Notes: a model not told the origin generated them from the letters alone. Positions 17,124-25,151 are shown, numbered from the stretch's first letter. The stretch: DNA of 64,000 bases from a bacterium 0.1xD8-71 (GCA_003612405.1 RAYR01000021.1:1-64000); one strand, 5' to 3'. Numbers and translations are program-made.

Positions 17124-18575
17124 ATGAGTACAGACAAATATGTAAGCCCTTTATCGGAGCGTTATGCCAGCGAACAGATGCAGTATATCTTTTCCCCGGA
17201 TATGAAATTCAGAACCTGGCGGCGGCTGTGGATCGCCCTGGCGGAGACGGAGATGGAACTTGGACTGAGTCAGAACGGGCAGCCGGTGATCACCCAGGAA
17301 CAGATAGATGAACTGAAGGCCCATGCGGAAGATATCAACTATGAGGTAGCCAAAGCCAGGGAGAAGGAAGTGCGTCATGATGTGATGAGCCATGTCTATG
17401 CCTATGGGCAGCAGTGCCCGAAGGCAGCGGGAATCATTCATCTGGGGGCCACCTCTTGTTATGTAGGAGATAACACGGACGTTATTGTGATGACCCAGGC
17501 GCTTAAACTGGTGAAACAAAAGCTGGTGAATGTGATTGCCGAGCTGGCGAAGTTTGCAGATACTTATAAGGATCTGCCCACGCTGGCCTTTACACATTTC
17601 CAGCCCGCACAGCCCACTACGGTAGGCAAGCGTGCCACGCTCTGGGCGCAGGAGTTTTGTCTGGACTTGGAAGACCTTGACTATGTGCTCTCCACCATGA
17701 AACTTCTGGGCTCGAAAGGAACCACCGGCACCCAGGCTTCTTTCCTGGAACTGTTTGACGGGGACCAGGAGACCATAGACAAGATTGATCCCATGATTGC
17801 AAAGAAGATGGGATTTGAAAAGTGCTATCCGGTATCCGGGCAGACTTATTCAAGAAAAGTGGATACCAGAGTCTGCAATGTTCTGGCAGGCATAGCGGCT
17901 TCCGCTCACAAGATGTCCAACGATATCCGGCTGTTACAGCACTTGAAAGAAGTGGAGGAGCCTTTTGAGAAGAGTCAGATCGGGTCTTCCGCCATGGCAT
18001 ATAAGAGAAATCCCATGAGAAGTGAGCGCATTGCTTCCCTGTCCCGGTTTGTGATGGTGGATGCCCTGAATCCTGCTATTACTTCCGCTACCCAGTGGTT
18101 TGAGCGGACACTGGATGATTCTGCCAATAAGAGACTTTCCATTCCGGAGGCGTTTCTGGCTGTAGACGGGATTCTGGATCTGTGTCTGAACGTGGTGGAT
18201 GGTCTGGTGGTATATGACAAAGTCATCACCAAACGCCTGATGAGCGAACTGCCCTTTATGGCAACGGAAAATATCATGATGGATGCCGTTAAGATGGGCG
18301 GCAACAGACAGGAACTGCATGAGAAGATCAGGGAACTGTCCATGATTGCCGGTGCCAATGTGAAACGGGAAGGGAAGGAGAATAACCTGCTGGAACTGAT
18401 TGCCCGGGAGCCGGCCTTCAATATGAGTAAAGAAGATCTGGAAAAGACCATGGATCCGGCTAAATATGTGGGCCGGGCACCGTTACAGGTGCAGAAGTTC
18501 CTGGAGGAGGTTGTAGATCCTATCCTGGAAGAAAATCGGGAACTTCTGGGTATGAAGGCACAGATTAACGTATAA
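17124..18575 (+). CDS. purB: Adenylosuccinate lyase
   Basis: Cleaves SAICAR and adenylosuccinate, releasing fumarate, in purine synthesis. 483 aa. The ATG at 17124 has AAAGGA at proper spacing; the ATG at 17118 is too close and earlier in-frame starts overlap purF. The fumarase/aspartase superfamily signature SSAMAYKRNPMRSE starts at residue 288. The length and the opening STDKYVSPLSERYAS resemble the longer, eukaryote-like ADSL group rather than the about 430-aa Bacillus form. In the signature, Ala replaces the usual Pro (SSAMPYKRNP), which is a mild variation. Encoded in one unit with purF; the terminator at 18599 ends it. Confidence 0.96.
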   Translation: MSTDKYVSPLSERYASEQMQYIFSPDMKFRTWRRLWIALAETEMELGLSQNGQPVITQEQIDELKAHAEDINYEVAKAREKEVRHDVMSHVYAYGQQCPKAAGIIHLGATSCYVGDNTDVIVMTQALKLVKQKLVNVIAELAKFADTYKDLPTLAFTHFQPAQPTTVGKRATLWAQEFCLDLEDLDYVLSTMKLLGSKGTTGTQASFLELFDGDQETIDKIDPMIAKKMGFEKCYPVSGQTYSRKVDTRVCNVLAGIAASAHKMSNDIRLLQHLKEVEEPFEKSQIGSSAMAYKRNPMRSERIASLSRFVMVDALNPAITSATQWFERTLDDSANKRLSIPEAFLAVDGILDLCLNVVDGLVVYDKVITKRLMSELPFMATENIMMDAVKMGGNRQELHEKIRELSMIAGANVKREGKENNLLELIAREPAFNMSKEDLEKTMDPAKYVGRAPLQVQKFLEEVVDPILEENRELLGMKAQINV

Positions 18576-18598
18576 AATGGAAAGTTTACATGAGAGAT

Positions 18599-18630
18599 AC
18601 CCTGCTGTTAAGGCGGGGTGTTTTCTTTTT
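18599..18630 (+). terminator. Intrinsic terminator of purF-purB
   Basis: ACCCTGC (18599-18605) pairs with GCGGGGT (18613-18619), one T-G wobble, then a T-rich tract. Confidence 0.8.
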
Positions 18631-18703
18631 CGACCCTTGAAAACAAACAGTTAGTTTGGACGAACTGCCGCTTTTTAATAGATGAAAAAACATGAAACAG
18701 AAC

Positions 18704-18732
18704 TTGCAGAGTAAGATGTAATGTGTTACATT
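18704..18732 (+). promoter_or_regulatory. Promoter with overlapping palindrome ahead of the CDF transporter
   Basis: TTGCAG (18704-18709), 17-bp spacer, TACATT (18727-18732). A palindrome ATGTAA-TGTG-TTACAT (18716-18731) overlaps the -10 and would suit a repressor, possibly a metal-responsive one. Confidence 0.5.
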
Positions 18733-18763
18733 AGAAAGAAACATAAAAAGGCAAGGTAATGAT

Positions 18764-19663
18764 ATGGAAATAGAGCAGGATTTTGAAAAGACGGCAATGC
18801 GGGTGTCTACAGTCAGTATCATAGCCAACTTTGTACTGACAGTGTTTAAGCTTGCGGCCGGTGTGATCGCACATTCCGGTGCGATGATTTCCGATGCCAT
18901 TCATTCGGCATCGGATGTGTTCAGTACCATAGTGGTTATCATAGGAATCAGAATATCCAGGAGAGATTCCGATAAAGACCATCCCTATGGGCATGAGAGA
19001 CTGGAGTGTGTGGCGGCTATAGTATTGGCCACTATTCTTGCCGCTACCGGCCTGGGCATAGGAGCTTCGGCGGTAAGAAAGATTGCAGGCGGTGATATGG
19101 ATGCCCTGGCAGTGCCGGGGATGTTGGCCCTTGTGGCGGCCTTTGTCTCTATTCTGGTGAAAGAAGCCATGTATCAGTATACAAGAATCTGTGCCAGAAA
19201 GATTGACTCCAGTGCGCTGATGGCGGATGCCTGGCATCATCGTTCCGATGCCCTTTCCTCCATAGGAGCCCTGATCGGTATTGCGGGAGCAAGACTTGGC
19301 TTCCCCATTTTGGATCCTGTGGCTAGTCTGGTGATCTGCTTCTTTATCGAAAAGGCGGCCTATGAGATTTTTATGGATGCCGTGGATAAGATGGTAGATA
19401 AGGCCTGTGATGAACAGACGGAGAAGGAGCTGACCAACTGTGCTCTGTCCCAGGAGGGAGTGCTTGGTGTGGATCTGCTGCATACCCGGGTCTTTGGCAA
19501 TAAGATTTATGTAGATATAGAAATCTGTGCGGACGGCAGCAAGACTTTGCGCTGTGCGCATGGTATTGCGGAGAGTGTGCATGATTCCATTGAGAAGAAT
19601 TTTCCCAAGGTGAAGCATATTATGGTACATGTGAATCCGGTGGAGACAGGTGGTAAAGAGTAG
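18764..19663 (+). CDS. Cation diffusion facilitator (CDF) metal efflux transporter
   Basis: 299 aa, normal CDF length. Exports divalent metal (Zn, Fe, Mn or Co) by proton antiport in the cytoplasmic membrane. Six membrane helices can be placed between residues about 15 and 205. The metal site is visible as HxxxD in TM2 (H47, D51, preceded by D44) and HxxxD in TM5 (H158, D162, preceded by D155). The C-terminal cytoplasmic domain (about 210-299) has the usual ferredoxin-like fold pattern with HTRVFGNKIYVDIEI. The TM2/TM5 set DxxHxxxD and DxxHxxxD does not settle metal choice. A Zn/Cd P-type ATPase lies 550 bases downstream with its own promoter. Confidence 0.92.
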   Translation: MEIEQDFEKTAMRVSTVSIIANFVLTVFKLAAGVIAHSGAMISDAIHSASDVFSTIVVIIGIRISRRDSDKDHPYGHERLECVAAIVLATILAATGLGIGASAVRKIAGGDMDALAVPGMLALVAAFVSILVKEAMYQYTRICARKIDSSALMADAWHHRSDALSSIGALIGIAGARLGFPILDPVASLVICFFIEKAAYEIFMDAVDKMVDKACDEQTEKELTNCALSQEGVLGVDLLHTRVFGNKIYVDIEICADGSKTLRCAHGIAESVHDSIEKNFPKVKHIMVHVNPVETGGKE

Positions 19664-19764
19664 TCTTCACCCCTTCCAACGATTGTTATGTAAACTAAAA
19701 TGTCAAAACATACCCTCAAAAATGCAATTCATACCAGAATCCACACTTTTGGGGATTTTTTTAT

Positions 19765-19770
19765 TATAAT
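19765..19770 (+). promoter_or_regulatory. -10 element of the first structured RNA
   Basis: A perfect TATAAT at 19765-19770 places transcription start at about 19777, exactly the first base of the long closing stem. The -35 region is weak. Confidence 0.55.
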
Positions 19771-19776
19771 GAGGTT

Positions 19777-19976
19777 ATGTCGGACACGGCAGGCCTCCAT
19801 TTCGAGTGTAGGCTGCACCTTAACCTTGGCGAAGCCAGCTGCAAGTATCAATGACCTTGACATGCGGTGAGGCAGCGTCTACCCCTTAAAACGATAAAAA
19901 CCTATGATTCAAGTACCTATACCTATAGACCTATGAGGACAGTGTACATCATCTGGGGGTCTGCCGTGTCTGACAT
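19777..19976 (+). ncRNA. Structured noncoding RNA of about 200 nt, family not settled (6S-like or raiA-like candidate)
   Basis: The first 23 bases (19777-19799) pair with the last 23 (19954-19976) in an unbroken helix with a few G-U pairs. The interior contains a second long-range stem (GTAG.CTGC with GCAG.CTAC, about 19812-19905), a TGGC-GAA-GCCA hairpin inside it, and a loop rich in CCTAT repeats. The 5' end of the helix coincides with the start predicted from the TATAAT box, so this looks like an independent transcript, not a leader. Length and the closed-rod outline resemble 6S RNA, and a CCTTAAAAC segment recalls its central bubble, but I cannot confirm it. SRP RNA, tmRNA, RNase P and T-box hallmarks are absent. 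The CDF gene lies upstream. Confidence 0.6.
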
Positions 19977-19987
19977 ATGGATGGAAG

Positions 19988-20016
19988 TTGCGTGTTTATC
20001 AATAAAAGAATATAAT
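19988..20016 (+). promoter_or_regulatory. Sigma-A promoter of the second structured RNA
   Basis: TTGCGT (19988-19993), 17-bp spacer, perfect TATAAT (20011-20016). It starts 12 bases after the end of the first RNA. Confidence 0.7.
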
Positions 20017-20022
20017 GGAAAA

Positions 20023-20126
20023 GACAACATCAGTTCTGGGAGGAGTACGGAAACGTATCGCCAGTGTCTCGGTTCACACATTGTAAATCCCGGAGGAACA
20101 CTTGGCGGCTGGTGTTGTCTTTTTTA
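20023..20126 (+). ncRNA. Second structured small RNA with its own promoter and terminator (about 104 nt)
   Basis: The ends form an 11-bp stem GACAACATCAG/CTGGTGTTGTC (one wobble), followed by six T, so the closing stem is also the intrinsic terminator. Inside are a 5-bp stem with a GAAA tetraloop (GTACG-GAAA-CGTAT) and an extended hairpin CGCCAGTGT/ACACTTGGCG continued by CTCGG/CCGGAG. A purine-rich strand (CTGGGAGGAG) is left unpaired in the junction and could bind a target or mimic a ribosome-binding site. The family is unknown to me. Because it ends in a terminator 14 bases before the zntA promoter, it does not look like a zntA riboswitch. Confidence 0.6.
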
Positions 20127-20139
20127 TTGCAAAAATCTA

Positions 20140-20168
20140 TTGACAAACAATTAAATAAATGTTTAAAT
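20140..20168 (+). promoter_or_regulatory. zntA promoter with CadC/ArsR-like operator
   Basis: TTGACA (20140-20145), 17-bp spacer, TTAAAT (20163-20168). The spacer contains the imperfect palindrome TTAAATAAATGTTTAA (20151-20166), which closely resembles the core of the known CadC operator. A repressor bound there would block RNA polymerase. The ArsR gene at 23390 is the obvious candidate. Confidence 0.55.
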
Positions 20169-20210
20169 GTTCATATAATAAAATAAAAACAGAGAAAGGA
20201 AAGTAATAGC

Positions 20211-22082
20211 ATGACTAAAAAACAAAAAAAGGTTCTTATCAGGATTCTTATTGCGGCGGTTTTGATGCCGGCCTGCTATTTTGTTCCTGTAGAAAATCCT
20301 TATCTGCGTCTATCTGTTTTCATGGTTCCTTATCTGATCATTGGTTATGATATCCTGCGCAAGGCGGTTCTGGGCGTGGTGCACGGAGAAGTGTTTGACG
20401 AGAATTTTCTGATGGCGGCAGCTACGGTGGGGGCCATTCTTCTGGGAGAATATATGGAAGGTGTAGCCGTAATGTTGTTTTATCAGATCGGGGAGCTTTT
20501 TCAAAGCTATGCTGTTGGCAAGAGCCGCAGAAATATTTCCAGTCTTATGGATATCCGGCCTGATTATGCCAACATAGAGGTGGACGGAAAGACCCGGCAG
20601 GTGGACCCTGACGAGGTGGCAATCGGCACCGTGATTCTGGTACAACCGGGAGAAAAAGTGCCTATAGACGGTGTGGTTACGGAAGGAAATGCCTCTTTGA
20701 ACACCAGTGCCCTGACTGGAGAGAGTCTCCCGAGAGAGGTGCAGGAAGGGGATGAAGTCATCAGTGGCTGCGTCAATATGTCCGGTGTGCTTAAGATCCG
20801 CACTACCAGAGAGTTTGGAGAATCCACAGTCTCTAAGATACTGGAGCTGGTAGAAAACTCCAGCATGAAAAAATCACGGTCGGAGAACTTTATTACCCGG
20901 TTTGCCAGATATTATACACCTGCGGTGTGTTATGGCGCGTTAGCACTGGCGATTCTGCCGCCGGTTTTCAATCTGGTTCTGGGGAATGAGGCCCACCTGG
21001 CACTCTGGGTCACACGTGCCTTGACGACCCTGGTGATCAGTTGTCCCTGCGCCCTGGTGATTTCTATTCCCTTAAGCTTCTTTGGCGGAATCGGCGGAGC
21101 TTCCGCCAGAGGGATTCTGGTAAAAGGATCCAATTATCTGGAGGCACTTTCCGAGACAAAGTATGTGGTCTGCGATAAGACGGGTACTCTGACACAGGGT
21201 GTCTTTGTAGTCACGGATCAGAAAGCGGCAGAAGGATTTACGGAGGAAGAACTGCTGGAAGCGGCGGCCTGTGCGGAAAGCTACTCCAATCACCCCATCA
21301 GCAAGAGTCTGCGGGAGGCATATGGTCATGAGATAGACAGAGAGAGAATCCGGGATGTGGAAGAAATCAGCGGTCATGGCGTATGCGCCTATGTGGATGG
21401 ACGAAGTGTGGCGGCAGGCAACAGGAAGCTGATGAACAAACTGGATATTGTGCCAATGGAGCCGGACAGGACAGGTACGGAAGTCCATGTGGCTGTTGAT
21501 GGTAACTATGCAGGGTATCTTCTGATTTCCGATATGGTGAAGCCGGGAGCGAAGCAGGCAGTCAGCGATTTAAAGAAGGCTGGCGTAAAAGAAATAATTA
21601 TGTTAACCGGAGATAGCAGGCCGGTGGCTGAGGCCGTAGCAGAAGAGCTGGGCGTGGATGTGGTAAAAAGTGAACTGTTACCGGCGGATAAGGTGGATGA
21701 GGTGGAGCGTCTCCTGGCACAGAAGGGCAAGAAAGAGAAACTTGCTTTTGTAGGGGATGGGATCAATGACGCACCGGTGCTTTCCAGGGCTGACCTCGGC
21801 ATTGCCATGGGGGCACTTGGTTCCGATGCGGCTATTGAGGCTGCCGATATTGTGCTGATGGATGACGATCCGGCGAAAATTGCCCTGGCCATGCGGATTT
21901 CCAGAAAGACGCTGCGCATTGTGCATCAGAATATTATCTTTGCGCTGGCTGTTAAGTTTTCCTGCCTGGTTCTGGGGGCCATAGGATTTGTCGGTATGTG
22001 GTGGGCAATCTTTGCAGATGTGGGGGTTATGATCCTCGCGGTGCTTAACGCGACAAGAGCACTCACTTTCCGCAAAAAATAG
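20211..22082 (+). CDS. zntA: Heavy-metal P1B-type ATPase (Zn/Cd/Pb efflux)
   Basis: 623 aa, ATP-driven export of Zn, Cd or Pb across the membrane. Motifs are complete: TGES (169-172, dephosphorylation loop), membrane CPC (C278-P-C280), DKTGT with the phosphorylated D322, the HP dipeptide (361-362) in the nucleotide-binding domain, TGD and GDGINDAP (515-522). The final helix has DVG, typical of the Zn/Cd subgroup (P1B-2). No N-terminal heavy-metal-binding CxxC domain is present, so it is a short form. AAAGGAAAG precedes the ATG. Regulated probably by the ArsR-type operator in its promoter. cadA would be an equally acceptable name. Confidence 0.92.
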   Translation: MTKKQKKVLIRILIAAVLMPACYFVPVENPYLRLSVFMVPYLIIGYDILRKAVLGVVHGEVFDENFLMAAATVGAILLGEYMEGVAVMLFYQIGELFQSYAVGKSRRNISSLMDIRPDYANIEVDGKTRQVDPDEVAIGTVILVQPGEKVPIDGVVTEGNASLNTSALTGESLPREVQEGDEVISGCVNMSGVLKIRTTREFGESTVSKILELVENSSMKKSRSENFITRFARYYTPAVCYGALALAILPPVFNLVLGNEAHLALWVTRALTTLVISCPCALVISIPLSFFGGIGGASARGILVKGSNYLEALSETKYVVCDKTGTLTQGVFVVTDQKAAEGFTEEELLEAAACAESYSNHPISKSLREAYGHEIDRERIRDVEEISGHGVCAYVDGRSVAAGNRKLMNKLDIVPMEPDRTGTEVHVAVDGNYAGYLLISDMVKPGAKQAVSDLKKAGVKEIIMLTGDSRPVAEAVAEELGVDVVKSELLPADKVDEVERLLAQKGKKEKLAFVGDGINDAPVLSRADLGIAMGALGSDAAIEAADIVLMDDDPAKIALAMRISRKTLRIVHQNIIFALAVKFSCLVLGAIGFVGMWWAIFADVGVMILAVLNATRALTFRKK

Positions 22083-22140
22083 TAGTGCCTTTCTTGCGCA
22101 TATGTGTTAGAATATAGAAAGTTACTGGAGGGGCTTTGTT

Positions 22141-22914
22141 ATGAGCACGAATTTGCGCAAGAGAAAGATTACCTATACAGTCATGATAGTCTCGGATGCT
22201 CCTGTGGCAAATCACAGGAAGATTCATGTCCGGACGGGCGCACTTGCGGTCGTTGGCTTTGTGTTGTTTGTGGCGGTTATCTGCTATGCGGTATATACCA
22301 CGATTACCATGCTTGGGACCATGGATCGAAGCGACAGACAGATTGAGCAGCTTGTTCAGTTAAAGGAGTTAAACGATCAGCTTGTTTCGGAGAATGAGAC
22401 TCTTGGAAGCCGGGTGGCTTCCCTGGAGGAGAATTTAAACCAGAGGCAGGCACAGGAACATGAACTGCTGGCAGCCCATGAAGAGGCTTATATTCCCAGA
22501 GGGTTTCCCATGAGCGGAAAGGCACAGATCAGGGAGGATACCGACCAGGGAGAAGATGCAGGAGATGCAGATGACGCAGAGCATAATGAGACTATAAAAA
22601 TTGTGGCGAAGGAAGAATGGAAAGAAGTCATTTTCGTGGCAGCGCAGGGCACCAAGGTAGTTGCCACCGCGCCGGGCACTGTGAAGGAAACCAGGGCGGC
22701 CGAAGGTGAAATCAGTTATGTCATTATCGACCATGGAAATGGGTATGTCACCACTTATCGTAATCAGGGTACTCCTATTGTGGAGGAGGGCAGTGAGGTT
22801 GTGAAAGGTGTGGCACTGTTTCTGGTGGGAGAAGACAATACGGAGACTGGTTACAGTATCCGCAAGGATGACAGTTACGTGGATCCCATGGAAATGATTG
22901 AAATCAAAGGATAG
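22141..22914 (+). CDS. Degenerate LytM/M23-fold membrane protein beside bactofilin (257 aa)
   Basis: A basic N terminus is followed by one membrane helix (about residues 34-57), an extracytoplasmic coiled coil (about 60-108), an acidic linker and a LytM-like domain (about 155-257) recognisable by GTKVVATAPGTV, VIIDHGNGYVTTYRN and VVKGVALFLVG. The metal ligands of active M23 peptidases are absent: no HxxxD in the first motif, and the HxH of the last motif is replaced by TGYSIRK. It should therefore not cut peptidoglycan itself but could act as an EnvC-like or scaffolding partner. The bactofilin gene starts 10 bases after its stop, a pairing known for M23 proteins and bactofilins in other bacteria. 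Confidence 0.8.
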   Translation: MSTNLRKRKITYTVMIVSDAPVANHRKIHVRTGALAVVGFVLFVAVICYAVYTTITMLGTMDRSDRQIEQLVQLKELNDQLVSENETLGSRVASLEENLNQRQAQEHELLAAHEEAYIPRGFPMSGKAQIREDTDQGEDAGDADDAEHNETIKIVAKEEWKEVIFVAAQGTKVVATAPGTVKETRAAEGEISYVIIDHGNGYVTTYRNQGTPIVEEGSEVVKGVALFLVGEDNTETGYSIRKDDSYVDPMEMIEIKG

Positions 22915-22924
22915 GGAGGAACTT

Positions 22925-23386
22925 ATGTTGGGTAAAAAGACGACAGATCAGATCAATGCGAAAATCAGCAGCATTATTGGATCTGACATGGTGGTGGAAG
23001 GCGATATCAAGGCAAAAGAGGCAGTCCGCGTGGAGGGCAGTGTGACCGGAGATGTGGAGACGGAAGGAGCGTTGATTATCAGTTCTACCGGTAAGGTAAA
23101 AGGTAATGTGAAGGGCAGTAATATCATTATCGGCGGTTCCGTGGAGGGCGATCTGACTTCCGGCGGCAGAACCGAAGTGGCTTCCACTGGTAAGGTGATC
23201 GGTAACATCCGTACCAAGAGTCTGATTGTAGATGAAAATGCGGTATTCCAGGGACAGTGTACGATGAACGCCGAGGGGCTGGCTTCTCTTGCACAGGCGC
23301 AGGCGGAACAGGAGACGAAGACTCAGGAAACCGATACAACGACTGAGCAGGACAATCGCAAAGACAATAAGTGGAATAAAAGATAA
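22925..23386 (+). CDS. Bactofilin (polymerising cytoskeletal protein)
   Basis: 153 aa. The start at 22925 has AGGGAGG upstream. The central domain (about residues 15-115) has the bactofilin right-handed beta-helix pattern: repeated VxG..xG.V runs such as GSVTGDVETEGALIISSTG and KGNVKGSNIIIGGSVEGDL. A disordered Gln/Thr/Glu-rich tail follows. Bactofilins form nucleotide-free filaments at the membrane and organise cell-wall enzymes. The adjacent LytM-fold gene is a likely partner. No membrane segment is present. Confidence 0.9.
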   Translation: MLGKKTTDQINAKISSIIGSDMVVEGDIKAKEAVRVEGSVTGDVETEGALIISSTGKVKGNVKGSNIIIGGSVEGDLTSGGRTEVASTGKVIGNIRTKSLIVDENAVFQGQCTMNAEGLASLAQAQAEQETKTQETDTTTEQDNRKDNKWNKR

Positions 23387-23389
23387 AGC

Positions 23390-23725
23390 ATGAAAGATAA
23401 GATAGATAAAGTATTGGAGAAAATGCCGGATCAGGAGGCATGTGCATGTACGGCGGAAATCTTTAAACAAGTCAGCGATGGAACCAGACTGCGCATTTTA
23501 TGGCTTCTATGTCACTGTGAGGAGTGTGTCAGCAATATTGCGGCCATGATGCAGATGAGTGATCCGGCTGTCTCTCATCATCTGAAACTTTTAAGAAAGA
23601 GCGGGTTGATTGTCAGCAGGAAAGATGGTAAGGAGACTTACTATAAGTTGGCAGATACGGATAAGGCGCAGCTTTTGCACCGCGTCTGCGAAGAGATGTT
23701 TATGATTTCCTGCCCTTTGCGATAA
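23390..23725 (+). CDS. ArsR/SmtB-family metal-responsive repressor
   Basis: 111 aa winged-helix protein. The DNA-recognition helix is visible as MSDPAVSHHLKLLRKSGL (about residues 61-78), followed by the wing (VSRKDGKETYYKL). Cys residues in the N-terminal CACTAE segment (C20, C22) and the CHCEECVSN stretch could form a CadC-like soft-metal site. Starts 3 bases after the bactofilin stop with a weak site, so it may depend on translational coupling. The likely target is the zntA promoter 3.2 kb upstream; the intervening cell-wall genes are an unusual separation. Confidence 0.85.
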   Translation: MKDKIDKVLEKMPDQEACACTAEIFKQVSDGTRLRILWLLCHCEECVSNIAAMMQMSDPAVSHHLKLLRKSGLIVSRKDGKETYYKLADTDKAQLLHRVCEEMFMISCPLR

Positions 23726-23757
23726 AGGCAAGTGATAAGAGGAAGGAAGGAAAGACT

Positions 23758-25080
23758 TTGGATCAGTTATCCTTGTTTGACAGAGAAATGCCGCAGCCAT
23801 TGGCGGCGAAACTGCGCCCGCAGAGTCTGGACGACTATGTGGGGCAGACGCATCTTTTGGGGAAGGGAAAAGTACTCAGACGCCTGATTGAGGGGGACCA
23901 GATATCCTCCATGATTTTCTGGGGGCCGCCCGGGGTGGGCAAGACAACGCTTGCCAGAATTATTGCCAATCAGACCAAATCTTCCTTTATTGATTTTTCA
24001 GCAGTGACAAGCGGCATCAAAGAAATCCGCACGGTCATGGAAGAGGCGGAGAAGAACCGCCAATATGGTATCAGAACCCTTCTTTTTGTGGACGAGATAC
24101 ATCGCTTTAATAAGGCGCAGCAGGATGCCTTTCTCCCTTTTGTGGAGAAGGGCAGTATTGTTTTGATTGGCGCAACCACGGAGAATCCATCCTTTGAGAT
24201 TAACAGCGCTCTTTTGTCCCGGTGCAAGGTGTTTGTGTTACAGGCATTGAGTACGGAGGATTTAAAAGGGCTGCTTGTACGTGCACTCAAGGATCCCAGA
24301 GGTTTTGGCAGCCAGAAAGTGGTGATTCCGGAACAGATGCTTGATATGATTGCGGAGTTTGCCAACGGCGATGCCAGAAATGCCCTCTCTACCCTGGAGA
24401 TGGTGGTATTAAACGGGGAGCTGAATGGGGAAGGGGTCATTACGGTTACCCAGGAAACCCTGGAACAGTGTACCTCCCGGAAATCCCTTCTGTATGACAA
24501 GAAGGGAGAGGAGCATTATAACCTGATTTCCGCACTGCACAAATCCATGCGTAATTCCGATCCGGACGCAGCGGTGTACTGGCTGGCGCGTATGTTGGAG
24601 GCAGGGGAAGATCCTCTCTATGTGGCCAGGCGTGTGGTGCGTTTCGCCAGTGAAGATGTGGGACTGGCCGATCCGCAGGCATTGCAGATTGCAGTAGCGG
24701 CCTATCAGGCATGCCACTTTCTGGGGATGCCGGAGTGTAATGTACATTTAAGCCAGGCAGTTATTTATGTGGCGCTGGCACCGAAGTCCAACGCCATGGA
24801 GGAAGCCTACAATGCGGCTAAGGCGGATGCCATAGAACATCTGGCGGAACCGGTGCCGCTGGTGATCCGCAATGGAGTTACCGGTCTGATGAGGGATTTA
24901 GATTACGGCAAGGGATATCAGTATGCCCATGACACGGAGGAAAAACTGACAAATATGCAGTGTCTGCCGGATGCCTTGTTGGGCAGGGAGTATTACCGGC
25001 CGGCCGGCATGGGCCAGGAAGCGCAGTTAAAACAGCGTTTGCAGGAGATTAAGGAGTGGAAAAAGGAACATGGCGCTTAG
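23758..25080 (+). CDS. rarA: Replication-associated recombination protein A (MgsA/RarA ATPase)
   Basis: 440 aa AAA+ clamp-loader-like ATPase acting at stalled replication forks. TTG start with GGAAGGAAGG at good spacing. Walker A GPPGVGKT at residues 56-63, Walker B with D112-E113 (LLFVDEIHRFNK), sensor 1 GATTENPSF and the C-terminal MgsA tetramerisation region (SEDVGLADPQAL, later EYYRPAGMGQEAQLK). Length is typical. The preceding ArsR gene ends 32 bases before. Confidence 0.95.
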   Translation: MDQLSLFDREMPQPLAAKLRPQSLDDYVGQTHLLGKGKVLRRLIEGDQISSMIFWGPPGVGKTTLARIIANQTKSSFIDFSAVTSGIKEIRTVMEEAEKNRQYGIRTLLFVDEIHRFNKAQQDAFLPFVEKGSIVLIGATTENPSFEINSALLSRCKVFVLQALSTEDLKGLLVRALKDPRGFGSQKVVIPEQMLDMIAEFANGDARNALSTLEMVVLNGELNGEGVITVTQETLEQCTSRKSLLYDKKGEEHYNLISALHKSMRNSDPDAAVYWLARMLEAGEDPLYVARRVVRFASEDVGLADPQALQIAVAAYQACHFLGMPECNVHLSQAVIYVALAPKSNAMEEAYNAAKADAIEHLAEPVPLVIRNGVTGLMRDLDYGKGYQYAHDTEEKLTNMQCLPDALLGREYYRPAGMGQEAQLKQRLQEIKEWKKEHGA

Positions 25081-25122
25081 ATAAAATAAGTATACCTTAT
25101 ATTGTATATAATAAATATTGAT

Positions 25123-25151
25123 TTTACTTATGATTAAAATTATTTTATAAT
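25123..25151 (+). promoter_or_regulatory. purA promoter
   Basis: TTTACT (25123-25128), 17-bp spacer, perfect TATAAT (25146-25151), 36 bases before the purA ATG. The whole 25081-25160 stretch is very A/T-rich. Confidence 0.65.

Noticed and set aside
18731-19630. 299-codon minus-strand frame opposite the CDF gene
   Set aside because: Low-complexity His/Gln/Arg-rich translation with no motif; a shadow of the plus-strand transporter whose metal motifs are intact.
19777-20126. SRP RNA, tmRNA, RNase P RNA or a NiCo riboswitch
   Set aside because: None of their invariant sequences (SRP GGAAGCAGC tetraloop region, tmRNA tRNA-like ends, RNase P P4 segment, NiCo junction bases) was found.
19867-20154. 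95-codon open frame between the CDF and zntA genes
   Set aside because: It crosses the end of the first structured RNA, the promoter and the whole second RNA including its terminator, and has no ribosome-binding site.
22104-22346. 80-codon plus-strand frame overlapping the LytM-like gene start
   Set aside because: Out of frame with the well supported gene at 22141 and Cys/Gly-rich by chance.
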